Assembly: GCA_018823025.1 (NCBI GenBank)
Contig: JAHJJI010000061.1
Span: forward strand, 1-42,166
Length of the DNA: 42,166 nt
Reading direction: 5' to 3'
Source of the DNA: Gammaproteobacteria bacterium
GTDB taxonomy: Bacteria; Pseudomonadota; Gammaproteobacteria; Burkholderiales; Sulfuricellaceae
Below the pieces are notes generated by a model. It saw only the letters and a list, made by a program, of their open reading frames with translations. It did no database searches and was not told the origin of the DNA. The position numbers were made by a program, and so were the translations under genes. Positions 10,045-18,282 of this stretch are shown here, in pieces (position 1 is the first letter of the stretch; every line of letters starts with the position of its first letter).

Positions 10045-10476
10045 CTGTTTCAGGGAATGAAAACGGGATTTTGCTCAGTGCGCATCAATTCACAGCGATT
10101 TTGTTGTATTTTTGCAACACTCAGTCTTCTGATTGTCATTCCCGCTCATGGCGCCAATGACGGGCCATAAACCACGAAAACCGGCAACGGCAAGAAACGA
10201 TTAACAAGCTCGACTCCGAAATTCACCCTGAATATAAAGAAATAAAGTTGAACTAACGCAAATTGATTAGATTAATAATCTGAATTAATACTATGATGTT
10301 TATAACAAGTGATGGCAAGAAATAAGGGATTTCCTTATTTTTTGATTGTGACAGGTGCGCTAACATCGACATCAGGCTGATTCACCATCTTGGCAACAAG
10401 GAATTTCTGACGATGCAGCCCAGGCTGCGCAACTAAATAATACTACTAAACTGACGTCTCAAATGGAGGTACTACC
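10045..10476. other. Divergent control region between LapG-like gene and Slam-type gene
   Basis: 432 bp, AT-rich in its right half, with no supported ORF. It must hold promoters for both divergent genes, but no convincing -35/-10 pair stands out. Landmarks are the 12-mer TTGCAACACTCA at 10112-10123, which recurs before the second LapG-like gene, a small palindrome AGATTAATAATCT at 10269-10281, and an AT-rich hairpin at 10320-10343. Confidence 0.5.
10320..10343 (+). terminator. Terminator-like hairpin in the Slam gene leader
   Basis: AAATAAGG (10320-10327) pairs with CCTTATTT (10333-10340) around a 5-base loop and is followed by three more T. It lies about 134 bp before the Slam-type start codon, so it could be an attenuator or the end of a short upstream transcript. 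The stem is weak. Confidence 0.3.
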
Positions 10477-11784
10477 TTGACTAATAAATCTATCGCCCAG
10501 TGGCGCAAAATTTCCCTGACCAAATCCACACTCGCTATTTCAGTGGCTTTGGCAACCATGGGAACATCCGCACTCTCCTCTGCTGCGGATGCAGATCAGG
10601 ACCAGGAAAAACTGTTCAAGGAAGGTCTGTACCAGCGGGAACAGGGCAACCTTTTCACCTCCCTAGAAGCACTCCAGACCGTTCTCAGCAATCAGCCGCA
10701 ACTCAGCCGCGTCCGTCTGGAATTGGCCGTCGCTTACTACCGCACCATGAATTTCGAAGAATCGAAACGGCAAGCCCAGCTTGTGCTGGACGACCCGAAG
10801 ACACCGGAAAATGTCCGCCTCTCGGTGCTGACATTCCTCGCCCAGGTCAAAAAGGACGAGGAAGCCTTTACCGCCAAACGGCACGCATGGGAACCCTCGG
10901 TTTCGATCGGCCTGATGCATGACACCAATATCAACGTCGGCCCCTCGAGCGACGTCCTGGCTGGCGGCCTGATTCTTGATCCAAGCTCACGCCCAATTAA
11001 AGATGATGCGGTCGTACTGTCTGCTGGCGTCACCCACCGCTACCAGTCGCCAACTCCCGTCAAGATCGGCGAAAAAGCGGCCCGCTTCGTCTGGCAGAGC
11101 CAGGCCAACTATTACCGTAAAGGCTATCTCAGCAGGGACGAATTCAACCTTGATGTCGTGACACTCGCCACCGGCCCAGGCTGGTTCGTGCCGAATTACT
11201 GGCGCGCGGCAGTGACCGGGCAACTGGATTACATCCGATACGGCGACACGGAACTGGCGAATTTCTACTCATTAACGCCGAGCGTAACCTGGGAAATCCA
11301 GAACGGCGAAATCACCTGGGATGCACTGTTCCAGAAGCGCGACTTCAGCCGCACCGTGGATGTGGGCCGCGACAGCGACTACGCCGCCACCGGCGTGACT
11401 CTCGGCAAAGTATTTAATGGCGGCAAGCTCGCGCTGCAAGGCGGCGTGCACGTATTCCAGGAAGATGCGAACCAATCCCGATTCAGCAACGATGGCACCG
11501 AAATCTTCATCGGTGCCAACATGCTCGCATGGACCAACGGCAGTGTATATGCCCGCGCCAGCCAGAGAGACGTCAAATATGATGGCGTAGAACCGCTTTT
11601 CACCGTCAAGCGCGACGAAACCGAACAGCGCTATGAGATCGGCTTTAACCATGACATCAAGACAGGCGTTTTGGAGCGCTGGAAACTCGGTGGCAGCTTC
11701 ACCCACACCGAAAACAGCTCCAATGTCAGCATCTACGATTACAAACGGGATGTTACCGCGATCAACCTGAGCCGTACTTTCTAA
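10477..11784 (+). CDS. Slam-type outer-membrane translocon (type XI secretion), TPR plus beta-barrel
   Basis: 435 residues. An extended signal peptide (to about 37) precedes a TPR-like helical region (about 45-125), then a porin-like beta-barrel to the end, closing with the terminal Phe typical of outer-membrane barrels. The barrel opens with SIGLMHDTNINVGP, the D-T/S-N-x-N motif of the DUF560/Slam family. Slam proteins move surface lipoproteins or soluble hemophilin-like cargo across the outer membrane. The start is TTG, chosen because a perfect GGAGGT sits 6 bases upstream and no in-frame ATG is near. A cargo-like gene follows after an intrinsic terminator, so the two are probably transcribed separately. 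An alternative reading is an uncharacterised TPR porin. Confidence 0.8.
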   Translation: MTNKSIAQWRKISLTKSTLAISVALATMGTSALSSAADADQDQEKLFKEGLYQREQGNLFTSLEALQTVLSNQPQLSRVRLELAVAYYRTMNFEESKRQAQLVLDDPKTPENVRLSVLTFLAQVKKDEEAFTAKRHAWEPSVSIGLMHDTNINVGPSSDVLAGGLILDPSSRPIKDDAVVLSAGVTHRYQSPTPVKIGEKAARFVWQSQANYYRKGYLSRDEFNLDVVTLATGPGWFVPNYWRAAVTGQLDYIRYGDTELANFYSLTPSVTWEIQNGEITWDALFQKRDFSRTVDVGRDSDYAATGVTLGKVFNGGKLALQGGVHVFQEDANQSRFSNDGTEIFIGANMLAWTNGSVYARASQRDVKYDGVEPLFTVKRDETEQRYEIGFNHDIKTGVLERWKLGGSFTHTENSSNVSIYDYKRDVTAINLSRTF

Positions 11785-11812
11785 TCAAGCTTATCCACTC
11801 GCACCACCTCAG

Positions 11813-11842
11813 AAAAGGCACCTTAGGGTGCCTTTTCTTTTT
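11813..11842 (+). terminator. Intrinsic terminator after the Slam-type gene
   Basis: AAAAGGCACC (11813-11822) pairs with GGTGCCTTTT (11827-11836) across a TTAG loop and is followed by C and a run of T. This is a canonical rho-independent terminator. Confidence 0.92.
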
Positions 11843-11923
11843 TGTCTCCAACCTGGCGTCGCCCCTTCCCTTCAACCCCCAAAACTTGATTTTGGCAATA
11901 GAAATAGCTTATGCCCTTATTAA

Positions 11924-11929
11924 TATAAT
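11924..11929 (+). promoter_or_regulatory. Possible -10 box for the cargo gene
   Basis: A perfect TATAAT lies 90 bp before the cargo start, in an AT-rich stretch after the Slam terminator. No matching -35 hexamer is seen at 16-18 bp, so an activator would be needed if it is real. Confidence 0.3.
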
Positions 11930-12018
11930 CCTTGTAAGTTGCAATTTATTTGCTAGTCTTAAATTAAGAAAGGGTATTGCTTTTATTGCAGCATTAATGT
12001 AAGTGGAAGGAGACGATC

Positions 12019-13248
12019 ATGAAAACCTACTACAAAACTACGATCGCTTTAGGTATTGCGTTAGCATTTTCTGCTGGCAATGCTGCATTAGCGGTGGAAA
12101 AAGAGTGGAAGTTCAACGAGGATAAATGGCAAGAAGTCATCTCTTATGGCTCAGTACCTATTGCCAATGAGTCATCCGGCGAGTGGGGGCCATGGAGTGA
12201 ATTCATCCAGCCGGCGGCAGGCCCTGCAGTGCCTTTCCTGGGGCAAGCGGAAGGCGACCTGTATAAGCCGATTCCTCCAGTAATCCCCCCGACTTCTGAC
12301 GCCTGCCCCACAGGCGCGGCATGTGGTTATGCCATATACAAAGTCAAAGGTGGCGATGGCGGAGAAGCCTCATCATTTGGCTTCCACCCAGTCACCTATT
12401 ATCCTGCGACCTTCATTGCGTATCCAACATTCGGGGATCCTGAAATATGGTTCAAGAGTGAGTGGGTGTGGGTTAAAGACGGTAAGTGGAGTGGGCACTG
12501 GGAATTGCAACCGGTTGAAAAAGGCACAACGGGCACGCTGGACGGGAACTTTAGTCTGGCACATCTGAATGGCAGCAATCCGTCGGATCCAGCTCCAGTA
12601 CCTAACGCCTCGGGTGATGTAAGCGGGAATTACTACATACCGTCCAACTCGTGGCAGGCACCCTACGGCAATGCCAGCAGCGGAGACGCGAACATTGACG
12701 GAAAACTCACTAACGATGCAGACAGGCAGACCGCCAATGGCGAATTCGCGATTTACGCATACATGAATGGCGTTAAGGTTCAATGCTACAGCGAATGTGT
12801 GTCACGGCCTGGCGTCGAGGGTTACTACATTGCCGGCTACCCAACTGCGCTTGCTTATATGGATACCGCGCGCGCGGAAGGCATGAAAGCAACATATTAC
12901 GGCCATGAGATACTGAGCGGTGGGCATGTGAGAATTAAAGTCGAATTCGGCCCCAGCACTTGGAAAGGCGATTGGTACGGATCGTGGAGCGCACCGGCAT
13001 TTGGAGCCAACGGCACGATAACGGGAGCCAACATCCAGTCGACAGCGGTAACGACTGGAGCTTACGGATATCAGGCTCAAGGACAGGTTCAAGGCACGTT
13101 CTACGGAGCCGTGGCTCAAGGCCTTGCCGGTGTCGCGGATGTAACCTTTACTCCAAAAACTGTGCCTACTGGGCCTGAAGTACGAACCGTGAGTCTGCCT
13201 GAAATACGGCACGTGGATCTCTTTGCAACCAATCGTGTTGCTGATTAA
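12019..13248 (+). CDS. Secreted Slam-dependent cargo-like protein with TbpB-type barrel
   Basis: 409 residues with a Sec signal peptide ending near ALA (about residue 25) and no lipobox Cys, so probably a soluble rather than lipidated cargo. The mature protein is rich in Gly, Trp and Tyr and has two CxnC pairs (in CPTGAAC and CYSEC) that could form disulfides. The C-terminal 110 residues look like an eight-stranded TbpB-like barrel: repeated short beta segments, then VQGTFYGAVAQGLAGV, which matches the GxFYGxxAxExxG signature of transferrin-binding and hemophilin-type proteins. A PAAG sequence at 65-68 matches the di-alanine site cut by LapG proteases. AAGGAG lies 6-7 bases before the ATG. 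It sits next to the Slam-type translocon between two LapG-like proteases. Its ligand is unknown; haem or metal capture is only one possibility. Confidence 0.72.
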   Translation: MKTYYKTTIALGIALAFSAGNAALAVEKEWKFNEDKWQEVISYGSVPIANESSGEWGPWSEFIQPAAGPAVPFLGQAEGDLYKPIPPVIPPTSDACPTGAACGYAIYKVKGGDGGEASSFGFHPVTYYPATFIAYPTFGDPEIWFKSEWVWVKDGKWSGHWELQPVEKGTTGTLDGNFSLAHLNGSNPSDPAPVPNASGDVSGNYYIPSNSWQAPYGNASSGDANIDGKLTNDADRQTANGEFAIYAYMNGVKVQCYSECVSRPGVEGYYIAGYPTALAYMDTARAEGMKATYYGHEILSGGHVRIKVEFGPSTWKGDWYGSWSAPAFGANGTITGANIQSTAVTTGAYGYQAQGQVQGTFYGAVAQGLAGVADVTFTPKTVPTGPEVRTVSLPEIRHVDLFATNRVAD

Positions 13249-13296
13249 GCCCAGATTCCTGGGTGGACTAGAGGAACCGCCCAGAACGGGCCAACT

Positions 13297-13337
13297 GCAA
13301 AACGCCGTGACTAACAAGTCACGGCGTTTTGCGTTTT
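13297..13337 (+). terminator. Intrinsic terminator after the cargo gene
   Basis: GCAAAACGCCGTGACT (13297-13312) pairs perfectly with AGTCACGGCGTTTTGC (13317-13332) around a 4-base loop, followed by GTTTTC. It is strong enough to act for the plus-strand cargo gene and, with A-rich flanks, perhaps in both directions. Confidence 0.85.
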
Positions 13338-13379
13338 CATTGTCCCGCCAAGGTTTTCTTCAATATTCCCTGACTGTGC

Positions 13380-13721
13380 TCACCCGCAAAAAACATTCAC
13401 CGTCTGCACCACGGCAGAACTCAGCCCCTCCCTGAAGGCCGGATGTGTCTTCAGCCAATCCACCACGCCGGCAGTCAGGTCGCCCACATTTTTGGAGTTA
13501 AGGCATTTCACCACGGCATCATGGTTGGTGAAGCCATGACCATAGGTCACAAAGGTAAACCCATCCACGACCCCGGACACATAAAGCTTCTGAGCATCCT
13601 GATTCATCCGCAGAAAAACTGCGGGATCAACGCTGGACAATGGGCGGAGTTGCGGCGTATAGGCTTGCGCACTCGTGAATGCGAGGAACAAAGCAGCCGC
13701 TGCCAGAATTTTCTTAACCAT
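13380..13721 (-). CDS. Small exported protein, Rap1a/Tai-like
   Basis: 113 residues from the ATG at 13721, which gives MVKKILAAAALFLAFTSAQA, a clean signal peptide. A longer reading from 13766 adds 15 residues of no clear meaning. The mature part has LYVSGVVDGFTF, an internal Cys, and a C-terminal VVDWLKTHPAFREGLSSAVV followed by a penultimate Cys. That helix-plus-Cys ending resembles the Rap1a/Tai family, which includes periplasmic immunity proteins of type VI effectors, but many members have no known role. The two Cys residues could form a disulfide. It lies between the cargo gene (convergent) and the second LapG-like gene (divergent). No effector partner is visible. Confidence 0.6.
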   Translation of the reverse strand: MVKKILAAAALFLAFTSAQAYTPQLRPLSSVDPAVFLRMNQDAQKLYVSGVVDGFTFVTYGHGFTNHDAVVKCLNSKNVGDLTAGVVDWLKTHPAFREGLSSAVVQTVNVFCG

Positions 13722-14064
13722 CGTTTCACCCCCACTAAATAAACCAGGTATTAAGCTTATCGGCACAGATTCTACCTTCTTGAATAATCAGTGCAACCGT
13801 TAACTCTAACCACCGTGCAAGCATTTTAGAGTTGATTCAGCGCAAATGAGCGCCAATGGGGAGAGGGATACCAACGCTATCGAGAGCCTCCGGAGCTACT
13901 CTAAGCGCAGGCTCGCCAAATTCAATGACGTGCCCGTGCGGACATTTTACCTACCCCTCAAGTAAGCCGAATTCCGCTTCAGCCATCGTCATGATAACCT
14001 TCCGCTTGCAACACTCAAATTATGACGATTAAACCCACTTTAACTTCCTAAGCCCCATTCTTTA
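13722..14064. other. Divergent control region before the second LapG-like gene
   Basis: 343 bp without a supported ORF. It contains an inverted repeat AACTCTAA (13802-13809) / TTAGAGTT (13826-13833) and the 12-mer TTGCAACACTCA at 14006-14017, shared with the control region of the first LapG-like gene. No convincing promoter hexamers were identified. Confidence 0.45.
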
Positions 14065-14745
14065 ATGCGCTTTTGTTCCGCCTTACTGCCTGGATCATCC
14101 TTTGGCACCAAGTTAGCCTGGGCAACCAACTTCTTCCTTTGCGTATTCTGTTTGTTAGCCAGCACCAGCGGTACTGCCAGTGCACAACCGGCCAGCCTGT
14201 TCGGCTTTCACGAACATCAGCGCGAAAGTCTGGAGATCTTCCCGCAATGGACCAGCGTACTGAAGCGGCACGCCAGGGACAACCTGAGCGATGGCGACTG
14301 CGGCAAATCGAGCTTGCGCTGCCATATGGCCGAATGGCAGCAATTCCTCGGCAGCATCAAGGGGCAGCCGGCGCGGCAACAATTGGCCGCGGTGAATACC
14401 TTTGCCAATGAAAAAAAATACGTCCTGGACATCGACATCTATGGAGTGCCGGACTATTGGGCGATTCCCCGCGAATTTTTATACAATAATGGTGATTGCG
14501 AAGATTTTGCCATTCTGAAATACATGTCGTTGCGACAACTGGGCTTCAGTGTCGACATGATGCGGGTGGTGGTACTGCAGGACACCAACCTTCGCACCGC
14601 GCATGCGGTGTTGGCCCTCTACACCGACAATGACATTCTCATCCTCGACAACCAGACCCAGCAGATTGTATCGCACCGGAATATCGTTCATTATGTGCCC
14701 ATCTTTTCGGTCAACGAGAAGCACTGGTGGATGCATACCCCTTAG
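14065..14745 (+). CDS. LapG-like periplasmic transglutaminase-type cysteine protease (copy 2)
   Basis: 226 residues with a signal peptide ending near TASAQ (about residue 40) and a BTLCP domain. The triad is Cys145 in NNGDCEDF, His180 in TAHAVL and Asp195 in LILDNQ, with the same spacing as copy 1 (35 and 15 residues). The acidic residues beside Cys fit LapG calcium binding. The C-terminus shares the unusual ending NEKHWWMH with copy 1, so the two are paralogues from a duplicated module. It is 42 bp upstream of the second dead HD-GYP sensor on the same strand, clearly one unit. No good ribosome binding site is seen before the ATG. Confidence 0.88.
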   Translation: MRFCSALLPGSSFGTKLAWATNFFLCVFCLLASTSGTASAQPASLFGFHEHQRESLEIFPQWTSVLKRHARDNLSDGDCGKSSLRCHMAEWQQFLGSIKGQPARQQLAAVNTFANEKKYVLDIDIYGVPDYWAIPREFLYNNGDCEDFAILKYMSLRQLGFSVDMMRVVVLQDTNLRTAHAVLALYTDNDILILDNQTQQIVSHRNIVHYVPIFSVNEKHWWMHTP

Positions 14746-14787
14746 CGAGCCGCCCAAATAAATACTAGATAACCACACTCAGACAAC

Positions 14788-16845
14788 ATGAAAAAACTCT
14801 TTAAAAACAATCCTGCGATTCCCGGATTCATCCTTTTGATCGCGTTGGTCGTAGTGGGCGTCATGCTGGTTTTTGCCTACGCCAAAAAGGAGCGGGAACG
14901 TGACCTGCAAGCTTGGCAGATTCGCCTGGGCGCCACTGCCGACAGCCGCGTCCAAGCCGTAGACAGCTGGCTTGAGGCGCAGCACGCCAGCCTGCGCGAA
15001 CTGGCTGACAACGGCACGGTACCGCTCTACCTGATGCAGCTCGGGGCGCTGGGCACGAGCGCTGCAGCGGATGTCGAACCGGCTCAGCTTTCCTACCTGC
15101 GCAACCTGATTCTCGCCACAGCCGAGCGGGGAGGGTTCATCGACAAGAGCAGAAGCGAGCCGCTCCAGGCCAGCGTGGCAGTCGCTGCCAACACGGGCCT
15201 GGCACTCCTCGACCAGAATGCCGCGCCTATCGTTTCGACACGGGGACTGAGGCCGGACCCTGAAATCCGGCGCGCCGCCGCCGAGGTGATAAAGACAGGC
15301 AAGCGCACCACGGCCGGAATCTATCTCAATGCAGCCAACAAGCCCGTGGTCGCCTTTCTGACCCCGGTGTTTGCGCTGCAGGATATGCGCAAGCGCGGCG
15401 TACCCATAGGCGTGATCGTTGGCGTCAAAAATGCGGAGGACGAGCTGTTCCCTCTGCTGACGCGCCAGGTACGCCTCAGCGACACGGAAGAAACCCTGCT
15501 GCTGCGCAGTGAAGATGGATCTGTGGTCTATCTCTCCCCTCTGGCCGATGGCAGCCCACCTCTCAAAAAACGCCTTAACCTCTCCACAGCACGACTGGAA
15601 GGCGCATTCGCCATTCAATCACCGGGCACCTTCGCCAAGCGTAACGATTACCGCGGGACGTCCGTGCTGATGACAAGCCGGACCTTGACGCAGGTACCCT
15701 GGGTGCTTGTCCACAAAATTGGTGCTGCGGAAGCGCTCAAGGAATCGGACACGCACCAGCGTTTTCTGCTGACGGTTTTCCTGCTGGCCATCGCCCTGGT
15801 TGCCGTGGCCCTGGTCGCCGCATGGCGTCATGGCAGCAGCCTGCGCGAAAAGCAGGCCGCGCTGGCGGCAAGAGAAAGTGCGCGCCAGCTGCGCGGCCAG
15901 ACGGCGCTTCTGCATTCCATTACCGACAGCCTTACCGATTTCATCTACATCGTGGACCAGAATCAACATTTCAGTTTTGCCAACCGCGCCCTGGCCAAGG
16001 CAGCCAGTCTGGATGTAGCAGACTTTCCGGGCAAGACGCTGTCCAGCGTGCTGGGGCCGGAAACCAGCCGCCCAATCAGCGAACTGCTGGCCAAAACCAC
16101 GGATAGTCATCAGCCACAAACCGACACGATGGAATTGGCTTTCAGTGGCGCGGCCAGAATCTATCACACAACCTGTGTCCCACTGGCGCAGGACGAACAC
16201 CGGCAGCGGCTACTGGTGATCTCGCATGACATCACCGAACTACAGACCGCACAGGCCAAGCGCGATCACTTAATGCGCCAGGTACTCAAAACCTTGATGG
16301 GCGCGGTGGACCTGTACGACCACTACTCCACCGATCATTCCAGCAAGACCATCCAGGTGGCGCTCGCCATTGGCGAAGAGATGCAACTCGGAAAAGGGGA
16401 TCTGGAAGTACTCGAGATGGCAGCCAATCTGGCGAATATCGGCAAACTGGCGGTGCCCCGAGAGATCTTGACCAAGACCGAGCCGCTCAATGCCGAAGAA
16501 CAGGAAATCCTGCGCAAGCATGTCATGTACTCGGTAGAGTTGCTTAGCGGCCTCGAATTTGATGGCCCGGTGCTGGAAACGATAGGCCAGCGCTACGAGC
16601 ATATCGACGGCAGCGGATATCCGGCCGGACTGAGCGCGGACCAGATCCTGCTGACTGCCAGAATCCTCGCCGTGGCCAACGCCTTTGTGGCCATGGTCAG
16701 CCCGCGCGCCTATCGCAACGACATGGGGGCAGAGAAGGCACTGGACCAGATTCTTGCGGAAAGCAAAACCAAATACGATCGACATGTTGTTGCCGCCCTG
16801 TTCCATGTCGCGGAGAATCGGCCGGAATCCATCACGCTACTCTGA
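14788..16845 (+). CDS. Membrane Cache-PAS sensor with inactivated HD-GYP domain (copy 2)
   Basis: 685 residues with the same architecture as 7072-9144: membrane segments near 11-31 and 326-346 around a periplasmic Cache-like domain, PAS at about 370-485 and HD-GYP fold at about 498-678. DGSGYP is present (607-612), but the catalytic HD is Ala549-Asn550, the HH pair is Gln601-Arg602, and the later metal Asp is Asn631. The first HD-GYP helix keeps His (DHSSKT). Identical loss of all three metal-ligand positions in both copies means inactivation preceded duplication and the fold is maintained without catalysis. It sits between the LapG-like protease (42 bp) and a PaaK-like gene (60 bp). A c-di-GMP receptor role is inferred, not shown. 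Confidence 0.86.
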   Translation: MKKLFKNNPAIPGFILLIALVVVGVMLVFAYAKKERERDLQAWQIRLGATADSRVQAVDSWLEAQHASLRELADNGTVPLYLMQLGALGTSAAADVEPAQLSYLRNLILATAERGGFIDKSRSEPLQASVAVAANTGLALLDQNAAPIVSTRGLRPDPEIRRAAAEVIKTGKRTTAGIYLNAANKPVVAFLTPVFALQDMRKRGVPIGVIVGVKNAEDELFPLLTRQVRLSDTEETLLLRSEDGSVVYLSPLADGSPPLKKRLNLSTARLEGAFAIQSPGTFAKRNDYRGTSVLMTSRTLTQVPWVLVHKIGAAEALKESDTHQRFLLTVFLLAIALVAVALVAAWRHGSSLREKQAALAARESARQLRGQTALLHSITDSLTDFIYIVDQNQHFSFANRALAKAASLDVADFPGKTLSSVLGPETSRPISELLAKTTDSHQPQTDTMELAFSGAARIYHTTCVPLAQDEHRQRLLVISHDITELQTAQAKRDHLMRQVLKTLMGAVDLYDHYSTDHSSKTIQVALAIGEEMQLGKGDLEVLEMAANLANIGKLAVPREILTKTEPLNAEEQEILRKHVMYSVELLSGLEFDGPVLETIGQRYEHIDGSGYPAGLSADQILLTARILAVANAFVAMVSPRAYRNDMGAEKALDQILAESKTKYDRHVVAALFHVAENRPESITLL

Positions 16846-16905
16846 GCGTGACCGGCAATCGGCAGCCCGTCCGTTAACCCGCCATTCGCGAAGAGAAATC
16901 TCCGG

Positions 16906-18282
16906 ATGAAAATCGCTCCATCAGCAGTGCCCAGGTCTTCGGTATCAGGCATCGTCTGGCCGGCGCTACCCGACCCGGGTGCAGCAAGCATGCTGGCCAT
17001 GCAGTACCAGTTGGAGCAGAGCCAGTGGTGGACTGCCGATCAGCTGCGTGCGCAGCAGTTTCGCCAACTCCATGCCCTGCTCACGCACGCATGGAAATCC
17101 ATACCGTTTTATCAGGAACGCCTCAAAGCTGCCGGATTTGATCCCCGCACGGCTGTCACGCCCGAGACATTTTCGCGGCTTCCGCTATTGCACAGACATG
17201 AGGTGCAGACGGCAGGCGAGGCTCTCCTATGTCGGCAGCTACCCCAGGAACATGGCCAGAAATATGAGGGCAAGACCTCCGGCTCTACCGGCCAACCACT
17301 CAGATATTCTGGCACCCAGTATTCACTGTTTATTGGGCAAGCACTCACGCTGCGCGACCATCTCTGGCATCGGCGGGATTTCCAAGGCAAACTGGCCGTC
17401 ATACGAACCCATGCAGGCAGCACCACCATCACTAATTGGGGCTCGCCAGTCAGCCTCTTATTCGATACCGGGCCAGCGGCCACCTTGGACATAGGCGCGT
17501 CTATCAACACCCAGGTAGCATGGCTACAAGAACAGGAACCCGATTACCTCCTCAGCTACCCTTCAAACATCCTGAGTTTGGCAAATCACTGTCTTGAACA
17601 TGGCATCAAGCTTCATCGCCTGCGCGAAGTACGCACCCTGGGCGAAGCGCATAACCCGGCATTACGCGCCGTTTGCCGCAAGGCGTGGGGGGTGCCGGTG
17701 GTGGATGTTTACAGCGCCAATGAAATCGGCTATATCGCCTTGCAGTGCCCGGAACACGAGCACTATCATGTTCAGTCCGAATCGGTGCTCGTCGAAATAC
17801 TCAAGGAAGATGGCACTTCTTGCCAGCAGGGGGAAATCGGCAAGATGGTCGTTACTTCATTGCAGAATTACGCCATGCCGTTGATTCGCTACGACATTGG
17901 CGACTTGGCAATAGCAGGCGAACCCTGCTCATGCGGGCGCGGATTGCCGGTGATCAAGTGCATTCTGGGCCGGCAAAGAAACCTCATCACATTGCCGGAC
18001 GGATCACAGCACTACCCCATTACCGGATATCTGTCCTGGATGGAATTCCTGCCCATTCGACAGATGCAAATCGTGCAGAAATCCTTGCAGGAAGTCGAAA
18101 TCAAACTCGTCACTGAGCGCCCTCTCACCCCTGAAGAACAGGAAAAGCTGAATCGTGTGCTGCACGATTCGTTAGGCTATCCATTCCATCTTAACTACAC
18201 CTACCACCAGAATATCCCCCGCGGAGCGGGTGGAAAATTCGAAGATATCATCTCGGAAGTCAGCCGCGAGGTGCCGCGATGA
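16906..18282 (+). CDS. PaaK-like adenylate-forming enzyme (copy 1)
   Basis: 458 residues of the phenylacetate-CoA ligase / CapK branch of the ANL superfamily. Seen: the P-loop TSGSTG at 124-129, YSANEIG (A5-like), LIRYDIGD (A7-like), a CSCGRGLPVI Cys cluster typical of PaaK relatives, GRQRN (A8-like) and GAGGKFED near the C-terminus with the likely catalytic Lys. Such enzymes adenylate a carboxylic acid and pass it to CoA or another thiol; the substrate is unknown. It lies 60 bp after the sensor and overlaps its own paralogue by four bases (ATGA). None of the other phenylacetate catabolism genes is nearby, so a catabolic role is unlikely. Confidence 0.84.
   Translation: MKIAPSAVPRSSVSGIVWPALPDPGAASMLAMQYQLEQSQWWTADQLRAQQFRQLHALLTHAWKSIPFYQERLKAAGFDPRTAVTPETFSRLPLLHRHEVQTAGEALLCRQLPQEHGQKYEGKTSGSTGQPLRYSGTQYSLFIGQALTLRDHLWHRRDFQGKLAVIRTHAGSTTITNWGSPVSLLFDTGPAATLDIGASINTQVAWLQEQEPDYLLSYPSNILSLANHCLEHGIKLHRLREVRTLGEAHNPALRAVCRKAWGVPVVDVYSANEIGYIALQCPEHEHYHVQSESVLVEILKEDGTSCQQGEIGKMVVTSLQNYAMPLIRYDIGDLAIAGEPCSCGRGLPVIKCILGRQRNLITLPDGSQHYPITGYLSWMEFLPIRQMQIVQKSLQEVEIKLVTERPLTPEEQEKLNRVLHDSLGYPFHLNYTYHQNIPRGAGGKFEDIISEVSREVPR

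Noticed and set aside
10263-10276. Second FNR-like box (TTGATTAGATTAAT)
   Set aside because: Only the left half-site matches; the right half lacks ATCAA.
14065-16845. Canonical lapG-lapD pair
   Set aside because: The partner has no GGDEF or EAL domain; its output domain is HD-GYP-like, so it is not LapD.
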